This document shows, one piece after another, positions 43,401 through 51,951 of a stretch of 64,000 nucleotides of DNA. Within the stretch, counting starts at the first letter, position 1, and every line of letters starts with the position of its first letter. The position numbers and the translations under genes were made by a program. Under the pieces are notes generated by a model. The model did no database searches, was not told where the DNA came from, and worked only from the letters and a program-made list of their open reading frames with translations. The DNA is taken from NCBI RefSeq assembly GCF_900491745.1, contig NZ_UETR01000002.1, forward strand, positions 372,001 through 436,000, given 5' to 3'. The DNA is from Amarolinea aalborgensis. GTDB lineage: Bacteria; Chloroflexota; Anaerolineae; SSC4; Amarolineaceae.

Positions 43401-44067
43401 CGCTGGGGCCAATCCGCCGGCCGCCGTGGGAACGCTGCTGGAAGGCGACGCCAATAACGACAACTACGTGACGTTGGTGGACTTCTCGATCCTGGTCAAC
43501 ACCTTTGGCAAGTGCGTTGGGTTCATCGGCTACGATGCCCGCGCCGATTTCAACGGCGACGCATGCATCACCCTGCTCGACTTCTCGCTGCTCGCCACCA
43601 ACTTTGGGGCCGCTGGGCAGACGAAGTCCGCTGCCGCGCCGGTCGTCAAGCCGCCTGCGCGCAGCGTGAATCTTGCCCTGGAGCCGGCCGCAGCTCCGGC
43701 TGCTGACGGCAGCCTGACCGTGGCCGTGGTCGCCCAGGCCGGCGCTCAACCGGTGGATGGCGTCGCCGTCTATCTCGACTTCGACCCCACGCAGTGGCGG
43801 GTGGCGGAGCTGACGCCCGGCGCCGCCTTGCCGTTGACGATTCAGTCGAGCGTTGACCACAAGGCCGGCGCGGTCAACCTGGCGCTTGGCGCGCTAGGCA
43901 ATTTCCCCAGCGGCGCCTTCACCGTGGCGACCCTGCGCCTGCTGCCAGTCAACGACCTGGCGATGTCGGCCATGCCGCTCCGCTTCCATCACGACGCGGC
44001 CCGGCGCACCGATGTCACCTTTGGCGGCTTTTCGGTCTGGCGCAGTCCAACCCTCGCGCGCGAGTAA
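40480..44067 (+). CDS. Secreted multi-domain GH13 alpha-amylase-family enzyme with dockerin- and cohesin-like modules
   Basis: A 1195-residue exported glycosidase. Order: signal peptide (1-27); N-terminal Ig-like domain (~35-175); GH13 barrel from WMQKGVVYQIFPDRF (~187) with DGVFNHTS, GWRFDVGGD, LGEEWGD and GSHDTNRVRF; C-terminal beta domain; fibronectin-III-like domain (~783-890). A carboxypeptidase-regulatory-like beta domain follows, then a dockerin-like pair (GDANNDNYVTLVDFS, DFNGDACITLLDFS; ~987-1045) and a terminal cohesin-like domain (~1061-1185). Of three clustered ATGs (40468, 40477, 40480) the last is best spaced from GGAGG. Cys-rich loops in the catalytic part suggest an extracytoplasmic enzyme. 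Confidence 0.92.
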   Translation: MRRSLGWLSLCLLALLLSAWLPQPGHVATTPQGAADCNILWNEVLHDTFDSNYRSIVGPTTPNTTVKLRLRVAQSDITSARVRVWNDRANTETYVNMAWDGAFDTDPVVYDWWVADIPAGADPTILYYFFEINDNGFGACSPADQDFYTDDDPKFYGGGYGAMSDNYNDQKSFQITVYSPAFNVPAWMQKGVVYQIFPDRFRDGNPANDPTAGRFFYGANSAIVRSNSAAWNSTMCDPRNVVSPTCSQHYSDNFYGGDLAGITQKINAGYFDNLGVSVLYLNPIFKSPSNHKYDTADYLQIDPDFGTLADFQALAAAANAHGLKLILDGVFNHTSSDSPYFDYYTRYADSGACESAGSPYASWFYIPDIGTPACEPGRTGDPNVCDAADRVTCRPPGYGGANTYEAWYGYGSLPKLQANSAPVRALIWSNGLNSVGPYWTNQGASGWRFDVGGDVDCGLTCAPTNDYWEGFRTAVRNVNPQTVTLGEEWGDASAWLLGSEWDSVMNYRFRSAMLSWLFTGCSGNGCTGGTTFEDNDSNAGSSSGAISAVTPSQFNARLRSIQEDYPPMAFKAMMNLPGSHDTNRVRFLLKKSNNDSDTAAVQRMKEWWLFAFTYPGAPTLYYGDEIGLSHDGVFASGKYEDDPYNRAPFPWPDASGTSYSYDSNAQAADLAGFSRQMASIRWSYPALQDGDVQHGLIINDANKLYGFARTNGSQTALIALNRDNASHPATFTGLNAAPYNLTNGASLVDALSGATTVVSGGAVTVTVPSNWGVVLLEGTKVQTPVAAPGLAAVRASNSVTLTWSTVMTDTTGGRELATVYDVHRSLTPGFTPGPATLQGSVKPSDASFRFGAASGQFSFNQTVPTGSTYYYQVCARNAPGASAACPEVTASTPQQASLQASVALQGRPTPPDPRWIVPLTVTLTIPGQGAPAYSFAPTTDASGIFTLTGILPGAYDMRVKHSHTLQNRQTLTLAAGANPPAAVGTLLEGDANNDNYVTLVDFSILVNTFGKCVGFIGYDARADFNGDACITLLDFSLLATNFGAAGQTKSAAAPVVKPPARSVNLALEPAAAPAADGSLTVAVVAQAGAQPVDGVAVYLDFDPTQWRVAELTPGAALPLTIQSSVDHKAGAVNLALGALGNFPSGAFTVATLRLLPVNDLAMSAMPLRFHHDAARRTDVTFGGFSVWRSPTLARE

Positions 44068-44074
44068 CCCGCCC

Positions 44075-44719
44075 AGCCCCTTGCGAAGGCTGGCGTCTGG
44101 AGAGCTCGTCGGGCAAGCCGACATCGGCCTCTCCGGCGCCAGCCCCTTGCCTGGCGAGCCTTCGCAAGGTTGGCGCCCGATAATAGCACAACCCTCGCAG
44201 GGATTCGTGGACATCAGTCCGCAGTCGTGCAGCGACGCAGCGCGCCTCTGCGCGCGTCTCCTCGTCGCAGCCCTGCGAGGGGCATGCGCAGCCCCTTGCG
44301 AAGGCTGGCGTCTGGAGAGATCATCGGGCAAGCCGACATCGGCCTCTCCGGCGCCAGCTCCTTGCCTGGCGAGCCTTCGCAAGGTTGGCGCCCGATAATG
44401 GCACAACCCTCGCAGGGATTCGTGGACATCAGTCCGCAGTCGTGCAGCGACGCGGCGCGCCTCTGCGCGCGTCTCCTCGTCGCAGCCCTGCGAGGGGCAT
44501 GCCCAGCCCCTTGCGAAGGCTGGCGTCTGGAGAGCTCGTCGAGCAAGCCGACATCGGCCTCTCTGGCGCCAGCCCCTTACCCGGCAAGCCTTCGCAAGGT
44601 TGGCGCCCGATAATGGCACAACCCTCGCAGGGATTCGTGGACATCAGTCCGCAGTCGCGCACAGACGCGGCGCGCCTCTGCGCGCGTCTCCTCGTCGCGG
44701 CCCTGCGAGGGGCTAAGAT
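44075..44719 (+). repeat. Three tandem 215-bp repeats with two long hairpins each
   Basis: Units begin at 44075, 44290 and 44505 (AGCCCCTTGCGAAGGCTGG), exactly 215 bp apart and nearly identical. In unit 1, CCTTGCGAAGGCT (44079-44091) is complementary to AGCCTTCGCAAGG (44157-44169), and CCCTCGCAGGG (44192-44202) to CCCTGCGAGGG (44271-44281). The third unit breaks off after CCCTGCGAGGGG. Open frames across the units vary from copy to copy and look accidental. The remaining ~130 bp to the next gene hold a possible TATAAT at 44804-44809. Confidence 0.92.
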
Positions 44720-44851
44720 TTTCCATAACGCCATACTCTCACCATATGGTTTCGATGATTTCCCTGTGAGAATTGGGATTTTCCTTAACATCGCTTCCTC
44801 CGGTATAATGTCCTCATTACCTCGTTGAACATGCCGAAAGGAGCAGTGACG

Positions 44852-45097
44852 ATGGCTCGTATTCCCTGGCAAGCCAGAATTGCCATCTCGCCGGAGGTAC
44901 ATCATGGCGATCCCTGCATTAAAGGTACGCGCATTCCCGTGGCAGTCATTGTCGGGAGCTTGGCTGACGGCATGACCCCGGCGGAGATACAAGATGCCTT
45001 TCCACAGCTCGTCCATGAAGATATTCAGGCGGCCCTGGCATATGCCGCAGAATTGACCCATCAGGACGTGCTGATTCCACTGCCTGCATTTGCGTAG
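44852..45097 (+). CDS. DUF433-family antitoxin-like protein
   Basis: An 81-residue protein. ISPEVHHGDPCIKGTRIPVAVIVGSLADGMTPAEIQDAFPQLVHEDIQAALAYA (positions ~10-63) matches the DUF433 family (hallmark GxPCIKGTRIPV, then a helix-turn-helix). The ATG at 44852 is preceded by AAAGGAG. Eight bases downstream starts a DUF5615 PIN-like gene, a pairing seen in many genomes and generally interpreted as a VapBC-like toxin-antitoxin module. Confidence 0.88.
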   Translation: MARIPWQARIAISPEVHHGDPCIKGTRIPVAVIVGSLADGMTPAEIQDAFPQLVHEDIQAALAYAAELTHQDVLIPLPAFA

Positions 45098-45105
45098 GGA
45101 CTGCA

Positions 45106-45471
45106 ATGCGCATCAAGGTTGATGAGGATTTGCCGGCGGCGGTCACCCGTGAACTGCGCAATCGAGGACACGATACTGTCAGCGTCAGCGGTCAGGGCAT
45201 GGGCGGCTGGAAGGATCCAGCCTTGTGGGACGCCGTTCAGATCGAGCAGCGGTTTTTGGTAACGGCTGATAAGGGATTCGCTGATGTGCGACGCTATACA
45301 CCCGGTGATCACATGGGAGTTCTGTTGCTGCGTCCGGATGAGGATGGTATACGGCCACTACTTGACCTGCTAGACCAGCTATTGCTCGCCTACGACTTGA
45401 ATGTACTGTCGGGCACTGTGACCGTCGTAACGCCGAGAGGCATCCGCATTCGGAGAGCGGCTAGGACATAG
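45106..45471 (+). CDS. DUF5615-family PIN-like putative toxin
   Basis: A 121-residue protein starting MRIKVDEDLPAAVTRELRNRGHD, with GGWKDPALWDAVQIEQRFLVTADKGFADVR further on. The acidic residues in VDEDLP and TADKGFAD correspond to the PIN-like active site of the DUF5615 (Mut7-C-like) family. It pairs with the DUF433 gene upstream. Predicted ribonuclease toxin; no experiment is implied by the sequence. Confidence 0.87.
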   Translation: MRIKVDEDLPAAVTRELRNRGHDTVSVSGQGMGGWKDPALWDAVQIEQRFLVTADKGFADVRRYTPGDHMGVLLLRPDEDGIRPLLDLLDQLLLAYDLNVLSGTVTVVTPRGIRIRRAART

Positions 45472-45592
45472 ATGATCTCATCATCAAGTCCTTAGGGCAA
45501 GCGCCCTGTTTGACTATTGCCTAAAACAACTTGTCGTATGGAGACGACCTCACGCGCCCTTGCGAGATCATTGATGGTCAAAGGAGTCCATC

Positions 45593-47788
45593 GTGCCGTC
45601 ATTCTCTTCGTCCGTCCAAGACCTCCTGCCCTTCTTTCGCCCCCGTGGGGTGGCGGTGGTGGGCGCCAGCCGCAACCCGGCCAAGCTCAGCTACGCGGTG
45701 ATCCGCAACCTGGCGACAGGCGCGCATCGTTTCCCCGGCCCCGTTTACCCGATCAATCCGCAGGCCGATGAGATCCTGGGTCTGCGCTGCTACCCCAGCC
45801 TGGCCGCCGCGCCCGACCCGCTTGACCTGGCGGTCCTCATCGTGCCGGCGGCGGCCGTGCTCGCCGCGGTCGAAGCCTGCGGCGAGCGCGGCGTCAAAGC
45901 GATCATCCTGATCTCCGGCGGCTTCCGCGAGATTGGCGCGCACGGCGCGGCGCGTGAGGAAGAAGTCGTGGCGTTAGCGCGGCGCTACGGCATGCGCCTG
46001 CTCGGCCCCAACGGCATCGGCGTGATGGATACGCACACGCCGCTCAACACCACCTTTGTCAAGGACATGCCGCCATCCGGACACATTGCCTTTCTCTCCC
46101 AGTCGGGCGCGCTGTGCGGCGGGGTCATTGATTGGGCGCTTCGTCGCGGCGTCGGCTTCAGCCGTCTGCTTAGCATCGGCAACCAGGCCGACGTCACCGA
46201 AACCGAGTGGCTGGCCTTCCTGGCCGCGGACGACAGCAGCCGGGTCATCGCCCTCTACCTGGAAGATGTCAAGGGCGGGCCGGCCTTCGTGCAGGCGCTG
46301 GCGGCGGCAGCGGCCGTCAAGCCCGTATTGGCCCTCAAAGCCGGGCGCACGGCCAGCGGGCAGGCCGCCACCGCCTCGCATACGGGCGCGTTGGCCGGCG
46401 CACACGCGGCCTTCCACGCCGCCTGCGTGCAGACCGGCGTCATCGAGGCATCCACCATCCAGGCGCTCTTTCACGGCGCGCTCGCCTTGACCTACCAACC
46501 GCTGCCGGCTGGCAACCGGTTCGCCATTCTCACCAACGCGGGCGGCCCGGCCGCGCTCGCCGCGGACGAGCTGGAGGCCGCGGGGCTGCGCCTGGCGCAC
46601 AGCAGCCCGGCCACGCAGGATGCCTTGCGCCAGTGTCTGGCCCCCGATGCCGCGGTGACCGGCCCCGTGGATATGCTGGGCGGCGCTCATGCCGTGGATT
46701 ATGGCCGCGCCCTGGAGGTCGTGCTTGCGGATCCGGCCTCCGATGGCGTGCTGGTCATCCTGGTGCCGCAGGCCCTGGTGGATTCGGTCGGCGTGGTTGA
46801 GGCGATGGCCGCGGCCGCCGCGGCGTGTCCGGCCAAGCCCGTACTCGCCTGCCTGATGGGTGCGGCCAGCCTGGATGCAGCCAACCAGGCCGCGCACGCC
46901 GCGCGCATCCCAGCCTATGTTTTCCCCGACGAGGCCGTCGCCGCGGCGGGCGTGCTGTGGCAGCGCAGCCGCTGGCAAGCTCGTGCATTTGCAACGCAAT
47001 CCGGTGGATTACGCGCAGCCACGGCCGCGGAGACTGCAATCCGGCGGATTGCGCCCCAGGTGATGCCCGACGCTACGCCGGCGGAGGCTGCAGCCCGCCA
47101 GACGGCGCTGCATGCGGCCCTGGCGGCCGGGGAGCAGGCGCTGGACGCGCATGCCAGCGAAGCGCTGCTGGCTGCATACGGTCTGCGCACCCCGGCCACT
47201 CGCCTGGCTGTCACGGCCGCGGAGGCCGCTGAGATGGCCGCGGCGATCGGTTTTCCAGTCGCGCTCAAGCTGATCAGCCCTGACTTGCTGCACAAGACCG
47301 ACGTGGGCGGCGTTCTCCTGGACGTGCGCGACGCGGACGCGGCCCGCACCGGCTTCGAGGCGATCATGGCCCGTGCGCGCGCCGCACAGCCGCACGCGCG
47401 GTTGCGCGGCGTCCTGATCCAGCAGATGCTGCGCGGCGGACAGGAGGTCATCATCGGCGTGCAGCGTGATCCCACCTTCGGCCCGCTGGTCATGTTTGGT
47501 CTGGGCGGTATCCTGGTCGAGGTGCTGGCCGACGTCAGCTTCCGCCTGGCGCCCCTCACACGGCCGGATGCAGAGGAGATGATTGCGGAGGTGCGGAGCG
47601 CGCGCCTGCTCAATGGCGTGCGCGGTCAACCGCCGGCCGATCGCGCCGCGCTCGTGGAGGCCCTGGTGCGCGTCGGCCAGATGGCCGTGGATCATCCACA
47701 AATCAGCGAACTCGACATCAACCCCCTGCTGGTCATGCCCGCGGGGCGAGGCGTCATCGCGGTAGATGCGCGCGTGATTTTGGCTTAA
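45593..47788 (+). CDS. ADP-forming acyl-CoA (acetate-CoA) synthetase, fused alpha-beta type
   Basis: A 731-residue protein converting acyl-CoA plus ADP and phosphate to the acid, CoA and ATP, or the reverse. The alpha part (residues ~1-450) has the CoA-binding start RPRGVAVVGASRNPAKL, LLGPNGIGVMDT, LSQSGALCGGVIDWA, and AGRTASGQAATASHTGALAG with the phospho-His. The beta part (~500-731) is an ATP-grasp domain: GFPVALKLISPDLLHKTDVGGVLLDV, QQMLRGGQEVIIGVQRDPTFGPLVMFGLGG and ELDINPLLVMP. GTG start with AAAGGAG upstream. It supports energy conservation from acyl-CoA in fermentative metabolism. There is no acyltransferase or GNAT extension. Confidence 0.93.
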   Translation: MPSFSSSVQDLLPFFRPRGVAVVGASRNPAKLSYAVIRNLATGAHRFPGPVYPINPQADEILGLRCYPSLAAAPDPLDLAVLIVPAAAVLAAVEACGERGVKAIILISGGFREIGAHGAAREEEVVALARRYGMRLLGPNGIGVMDTHTPLNTTFVKDMPPSGHIAFLSQSGALCGGVIDWALRRGVGFSRLLSIGNQADVTETEWLAFLAADDSSRVIALYLEDVKGGPAFVQALAAAAAVKPVLALKAGRTASGQAATASHTGALAGAHAAFHAACVQTGVIEASTIQALFHGALALTYQPLPAGNRFAILTNAGGPAALAADELEAAGLRLAHSSPATQDALRQCLAPDAAVTGPVDMLGGAHAVDYGRALEVVLADPASDGVLVILVPQALVDSVGVVEAMAAAAAACPAKPVLACLMGAASLDAANQAAHAARIPAYVFPDEAVAAAGVLWQRSRWQARAFATQSGGLRAATAAETAIRRIAPQVMPDATPAEAAARQTALHAALAAGEQALDAHASEALLAAYGLRTPATRLAVTAAEAAEMAAAIGFPVALKLISPDLLHKTDVGGVLLDVRDADAARTGFEAIMARARAAQPHARLRGVLIQQMLRGGQEVIIGVQRDPTFGPLVMFGLGGILVEVLADVSFRLAPLTRPDAEEMIAEVRSARLLNGVRGQPPADRAALVEALVRVGQMAVDHPQISELDINPLLVMPAGRGVIAVDARVILA

Positions 47789-47965
47789 GCGCGTGCACCG
47801 TTTGGCAACCTATTACGCCCATGTCCGACCGATTTTTTGCCACATAGAGCACAAAGAGCGCAAAGACGCCGCTGGTTTTGCGACTAACCTGCCTTTCCTT
47901 GGGTTCTATGCGTTTTCTGTGGTCAAGTGTGCAGAATGCGAACTGCTGCTCACGTTGCAGCGAGC
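47789..47965 (+). other. Spacer with imperfect inverted CACA/CAAAG repeat
   Basis: No gene. TTGCCACATAGAGCACAAAG (47838-47857) is imperfectly complementary to the stretch around TTGGGTTCTATGCGTTTTCT (47897-47916) and the following GTGGTCAA, so a long degenerate hairpin is possible, with GCGCAAAGACGCC between. This is the same style of spacer repeat as at 27163-27235. Confidence 0.45.
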
Positions 47966-47993
47966 TTGACGCACCGCGGACCTGTGGTACACT
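47966..47993 (+). promoter_or_regulatory. Promoter of the Fic gene
   Basis: TTGACG (47966-47971), 16-bp spacer, TACACT (47988-47993) preceded by TGG (extended -10). Predicted leader about 86 nt, ending with CACGGAGG before GTG 48086. Confidence 0.65.
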
Positions 47994-48085
47994 GCAACAG
48001 AGGTACTGGTTTCACAAGGCGGCGATTTTCTTCGATGACGTCAGCAGTCGTGTACTGACGACATTCATTCCACGGAGGCTATCTA

Positions 48086-48976
48086 GTGGTGTTGAACGAA
48101 CTCCTGGCGCATGCCGATTCTTTGCGAGATCAGATCAATGCCTTGCGGCCGTTCGACCCGGATCAAGAGGCGCGCCTGGTGCAGAAGCTGAACCTGGAAT
48201 GGAACTATCACTCCAACGCCATCGAGGGCAACACGCTGACGCTAGGCGAGACGCGGGCATTTCTGCTCTACGGCATCACCGCCCAGGGCAAGCCGTTTCG
48301 AGACTACCTGGACATCAAAGGCCACCAGGAAGCCATTCGCTTCCTGGAGGAAATGGTGCGTGGCGGTGCGGTGCTGACTGAGGCGGTGATTCGAGAGTTG
48401 CACCGCATCTTGCTGGTGGAGGCCTACGATGTGGACGCCATCACTCTCGCTGGCCGGCCCACGCGGCGCCGCATCGCTCTGGGGCAATACAAAACGGCCC
48501 CCAACCACGTGCGTACGACCACGGGCGAGACGCATTTTTATGCCACCCCGCAAGAAACGCCCGCGCTCATGGGCGAGCTCATGGCCTGGTATCGGCGGGA
48601 GGCTGAGACGGGCGAGCTGCACCCGTTGGTGTTAGCCGCCACGTTCCATTTTCGCTTTGTCGCCATCCATCCCTTCGACGATGGCAACGGCCGCATGGCC
48701 CGGCTGCTGACCAACCTTATCCTCATGCAGCACGGCTTCGTGCCGGTGATCATTCCGCTTGAAGCCCGCGGCGACTATCTGTTGGCGCTGGAGAAGGCCG
48801 ATGCCGGCGATCTGACGGACTTTGTCGTGCTCGTGGGGCAGGAATTGATCCGCTCGCTGACGCTGACCCTGGCCGCGGCGCGCGGCGAGCCGTTGGAGGA
48901 GCCGGGCGGCCTGGAGCGCAGAATCCAGCGCCTGCGGGAACAACTGGCTGCGTACGAGGCCAATTCCGGTTTCTGA
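48086..48976 (+). CDS. Fic-family protein (adenylyltransferase)
   Basis: A 296-residue Fic protein. The catalytic motif IHPFDDGNGRMARLLTNL (HPFxDGNGR) is intact near residue 195. The N-terminal SNAIEGNTLTLGE matches the inhibitory (S/T)xxxE(G/N) helix, so this looks like a class II enzyme that is autoinhibited. The C-terminal ~60 residues are helical. GTG start with GGAGG upstream. Fic proteins transfer AMP to target hydroxyls; the target is unknown. It stands alone with its own promoter near the DUF433/DUF5615 pair. Confidence 0.92.
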   Translation: MVLNELLAHADSLRDQINALRPFDPDQEARLVQKLNLEWNYHSNAIEGNTLTLGETRAFLLYGITAQGKPFRDYLDIKGHQEAIRFLEEMVRGGAVLTEAVIRELHRILLVEAYDVDAITLAGRPTRRRIALGQYKTAPNHVRTTTGETHFYATPQETPALMGELMAWYRREAETGELHPLVLAATFHFRFVAIHPFDDGNGRMARLLTNLILMQHGFVPVIIPLEARGDYLLALEKADAGDLTDFVVLVGQELIRSLTLTLAAARGEPLEEPGGLERRIQRLREQLAAYEANSGF

Positions 48977-49026
48977 GCTGCAGCCGGTTTGGAAGGCAAC
49001 CCGCGCTGCGGTACAATCTCCACATC

Positions 49027-51870
49027 ATGTCAACGCGCTATGCCCATCCCGCTCGCCGCCTGTGGCCGATGCTGCTCTTGCTTCTGCTGGCCCTGGCTCT
49101 GCGCCTCTATCGGCTCTCCGCGCCCAGCCTCTGGTACGATGAAGGCGTCACCGCGGCCATCAGCCAACGCAGCCTGGCTGACCTGGCGCGCTGGACGGCT
49201 GATGACATCCAGCCGCCGCTCTACTACGTCCTGGTTGCCGGCTGGACGCGACTGATCGGCGCCAGCGAATGGGCGCTGCGCTTTCCATCCGCGGCCGCGG
49301 GTCTGTTGACTCTGCCGCTGCTGCTGGCGCTGCACCGGCGCCTCTGGCGCCTGGCCGCAGGGCCGGTCGCCCCCTCCGCGCTGCCGCTCCTGCTGCTGGC
49401 GGCGTGCGCGCCGTTGTGGGTTTATTACGCACAGGAGGCGCGCAATTACACCCTGCTGACCGCCCTGGGCGCCCTGTTCGCCTATCTCCTGCTGCGCGTG
49501 CTGACCACATCCGCGCCCCGGCCGCGGCGCTGGTTATGGCTGGCCGCCGTGCTGACCGCGGCCGCAGCGCTCTACACCCACTACTTTGCCCTCTTCCTCC
49601 TGCTGGCGCTGGGCCTCTTCTACCTGCTGGGCGTTTGGCTTCGACGCCGCGCGGACTTGCGCCCGCGGCTGGTCGAGGCGGGGCTGGCGGGCATGGCGAC
49701 TCTGCTGCTGTACACGCCCTGGCTGCCGTTTCTGCTCAACCGCTACCGGGTGGATGCCAGCTACTGGCAAGGCCCGCTGAAAATCGGCGAGGCCCTGCGC
49801 CATCTGGCGATCAACGTCACCCTCGGCGCGCCGGAGATGATGCTGGAACCGGCGGCTGTCGCCTGGCTGCCCGCCTGGGGTCTCATCGTCGCTGCGGCGC
49901 TGATCGGCCTGGGCTTAATCCTCGGCCGCCCTGGGAACCGTCGCCGCGCAGGCCTGCCCGCGCTTTTTCTGTTGCTCTACCTGCTGCTGCCCACACTCCT
50001 GATTCTGCTCCTCGCCTGGCGTACGCCCAAGTTCAACCCCCGCTATCTCATGCTGGTGACGCCCGCCTTCTACCTGCTGCTGGGCGGCGGACTGAGCAGC
50101 CTGTGGACGTGGCGCAACGGGCGCGGCCGGCCGCTGGCGGGGCTGCTGCTCGCATTAGCGCTGCTGCTTTCTGCGCAGGCCGTCAACAACTGGTTCACCG
50201 ATCCTGCCTTCGCCAAAGCCGACTGGCGCGGCGTGGCCCGCTATGTGGATTCGCATAGTCAGGGTAGTGAAGCCGTGATTCTCGTGAGCGGTCATGCTTT
50301 TCCGGTTTGGGATTACTACGCGCCGTCGCGGCCGCCGCTGCGCCTGCCGTCCTTCGATGTGCTGGATGTCAACCAGGTGCTGGGCTACAACGTAGCGACC
50401 GCCTTGCAGGCGCAGATCGCTGGACGCACGGGGGCCTGGTTGGTCACCTGGCAGGACAACGTGGTGGATCCGGTCGGTTTTGTGGCCGATCAACTCGCGC
50501 GCGTGGGCGCGGAGACGCCGTTGACCGCGCGCTTTGCGCAGGTCGGTCTGCGCCATTTTGCCCTGCCGCCGGGCGCGACCTTCAGCGCGGCGCCGCCGTT
50601 GACGGTTGCCAGCGACCTGACCTTCGGCGGCCAGGTGAGGCTGCTGGGTTGGAGCCAACCCGCGGCGGCCGGCGCGCCGACTTCCACGCTCCGCCTGGAA
50701 TGGCAGGCGGTGCAGCCGCTGGCCGCGGATCTCAAGCTGGCCGCCGAAATCGTGGACGACCAGGGCCAGGTATGGGGCCGCGTCGCCGACCGCCGCCTGG
50801 CGGTGTACGATTTTCCCACGATGCGCTGGCAGCCCGGCGCGCCGGTGTTCGCCGTCGTGCCGCTGCCGCTGTGGCTGGGCGCGCCGCCTGGCGCGTATGA
50901 CCTGCGGCTGCGCGTCTACGCGGAGGGGCAAACGACCGCGCTGGAGGCGTTCGACGCGGCCGGCCGTTCGCAGGGCAGCAGCGTGCGCCTGACCGGCCTG
51001 CAGGCGCCCGCGCTGGTGACGCAGGGGCCATCCGGGCCGTTGGCGCCGGCTGACGCTGTGACCCTGTCCGCGGCGTTGCACCTGGCGCCTGAATTGTCTC
51101 TTGACCGCGCCTGGCTGGCGCCGGCGGCCGCGGAGCCAGGTGCGCGCCTGGCGCTGGGGCTCTGGTGGCGGGTGGGAGCGGCGCAGCCGGCCGTGGATTA
51201 CCGCTTGCAGTTGGCCTGGCAGGCCGCGGACGGCGCGATCATACCGGGGCCAACCCTGGCGTTGGCGCGCGGCTGGGCGCCCACGGCGTGGCCGCCGCAG
51301 GCGCAGGTGCTGACGTTGGCTGCGCCGTCGCTCCCCATCACGGCCACGGCCGGCGCCTGGGCGCTGCGCTTGACCCTGAGCGGATCAGACGATGCGCCAG
51401 CCGGGGACGCCGCCATCCTGCCGCTGACCGCGCTCACCAGCACGCGGCGCTTCGATGCGCCCGCGCTCGATATCGCCGTTGGCGCAGAATTTGACGGCGT
51501 CCTGCGCTTGCTCGGCGCCAACCTGCCGCCGCAGCCGGCGCGGCCGGGCCAGCCCTGGCGTGTAACGCTGGCCTGGCAGGCGCTTGCCTCCCCAGCGGCC
51601 GACCTGGGCAGCTTCGTCCAGCTGCTCGATGCCAACGGCCGTCTGCGCAGTCAGGCGAACCGGCCGCCAGGCGACCGTCCGACCCGCGCGTGGCTGCCCG
51701 GCGAGGTCGTCGTTGCGACCTACGATCTTGATCTGGCAGGCGACTTGCCGCCGGGTGAATATCGCCTCATCGCCGGCCTTTATGACCCTGACCGTTCTGG
51801 CCTGCCGCGCCTGCGTGTGCAGCCCAGCGGCCAGGATGTGGTTGAACTGGCGCACATTTCTTTGCCCTGA
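49027..51870 (+). CDS. GT39/ArnT-like polytopic glycosyltransferase with large extracytoplasmic domain
   Basis: A 947-residue membrane protein. The first ~400 residues have about ten hydrophobic helices and the family motif SLWYDEGVTAAISQ (conserved Asp-Glu in the first loop), DDIQPPLYYVLVAGWTRLIG and SEWALRFPSAAAG. The mid region VNNWFTDPAFAKADWRGVARYVD is typical of Chloroflexi members. The C-terminal ~500 residues are beta-rich (repeated PPGAYDLRLRVY / LPPGEYRLIAGLY units) and are predicted outside. It transfers sugars from polyprenyl donors. It opens an envelope cluster with the lipoprotein and two GT2 genes. Confidence 0.88.
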   Translation: MSTRYAHPARRLWPMLLLLLLALALRLYRLSAPSLWYDEGVTAAISQRSLADLARWTADDIQPPLYYVLVAGWTRLIGASEWALRFPSAAAGLLTLPLLLALHRRLWRLAAGPVAPSALPLLLLAACAPLWVYYAQEARNYTLLTALGALFAYLLLRVLTTSAPRPRRWLWLAAVLTAAAALYTHYFALFLLLALGLFYLLGVWLRRRADLRPRLVEAGLAGMATLLLYTPWLPFLLNRYRVDASYWQGPLKIGEALRHLAINVTLGAPEMMLEPAAVAWLPAWGLIVAAALIGLGLILGRPGNRRRAGLPALFLLLYLLLPTLLILLLAWRTPKFNPRYLMLVTPAFYLLLGGGLSSLWTWRNGRGRPLAGLLLALALLLSAQAVNNWFTDPAFAKADWRGVARYVDSHSQGSEAVILVSGHAFPVWDYYAPSRPPLRLPSFDVLDVNQVLGYNVATALQAQIAGRTGAWLVTWQDNVVDPVGFVADQLARVGAETPLTARFAQVGLRHFALPPGATFSAAPPLTVASDLTFGGQVRLLGWSQPAAAGAPTSTLRLEWQAVQPLAADLKLAAEIVDDQGQVWGRVADRRLAVYDFPTMRWQPGAPVFAVVPLPLWLGAPPGAYDLRLRVYAEGQTTALEAFDAAGRSQGSSVRLTGLQAPALVTQGPSGPLAPADAVTLSAALHLAPELSLDRAWLAPAAAEPGARLALGLWWRVGAAQPAVDYRLQLAWQAADGAIIPGPTLALARGWAPTAWPPQAQVLTLAAPSLPITATAGAWALRLTLSGSDDAPAGDAAILPLTALTSTRRFDAPALDIAVGAEFDGVLRLLGANLPPQPARPGQPWRVTLAWQALASPAADLGSFVQLLDANGRLRSQANRPPGDRPTRAWLPGEVVVATYDLDLAGDLPPGEYRLIAGLYDPDRSGLPRLRVQPSGQDVVELAHISLP

Positions 51871-51951
51871 CTTCAACATGAGCCGCGGATGAACACGGAT
51901 CGCCACAGATTGCTTGTTTTTATGCATCGTTGCACCCCTGCGCAGGGGTGA

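Noticed and set aside
44012..44828. Open frames of 110-147 residues in the 215-bp repeats
   Set aside because: They repeat the same unit in shifted phases and on both strands, with no family match; 215 is not a multiple of three.
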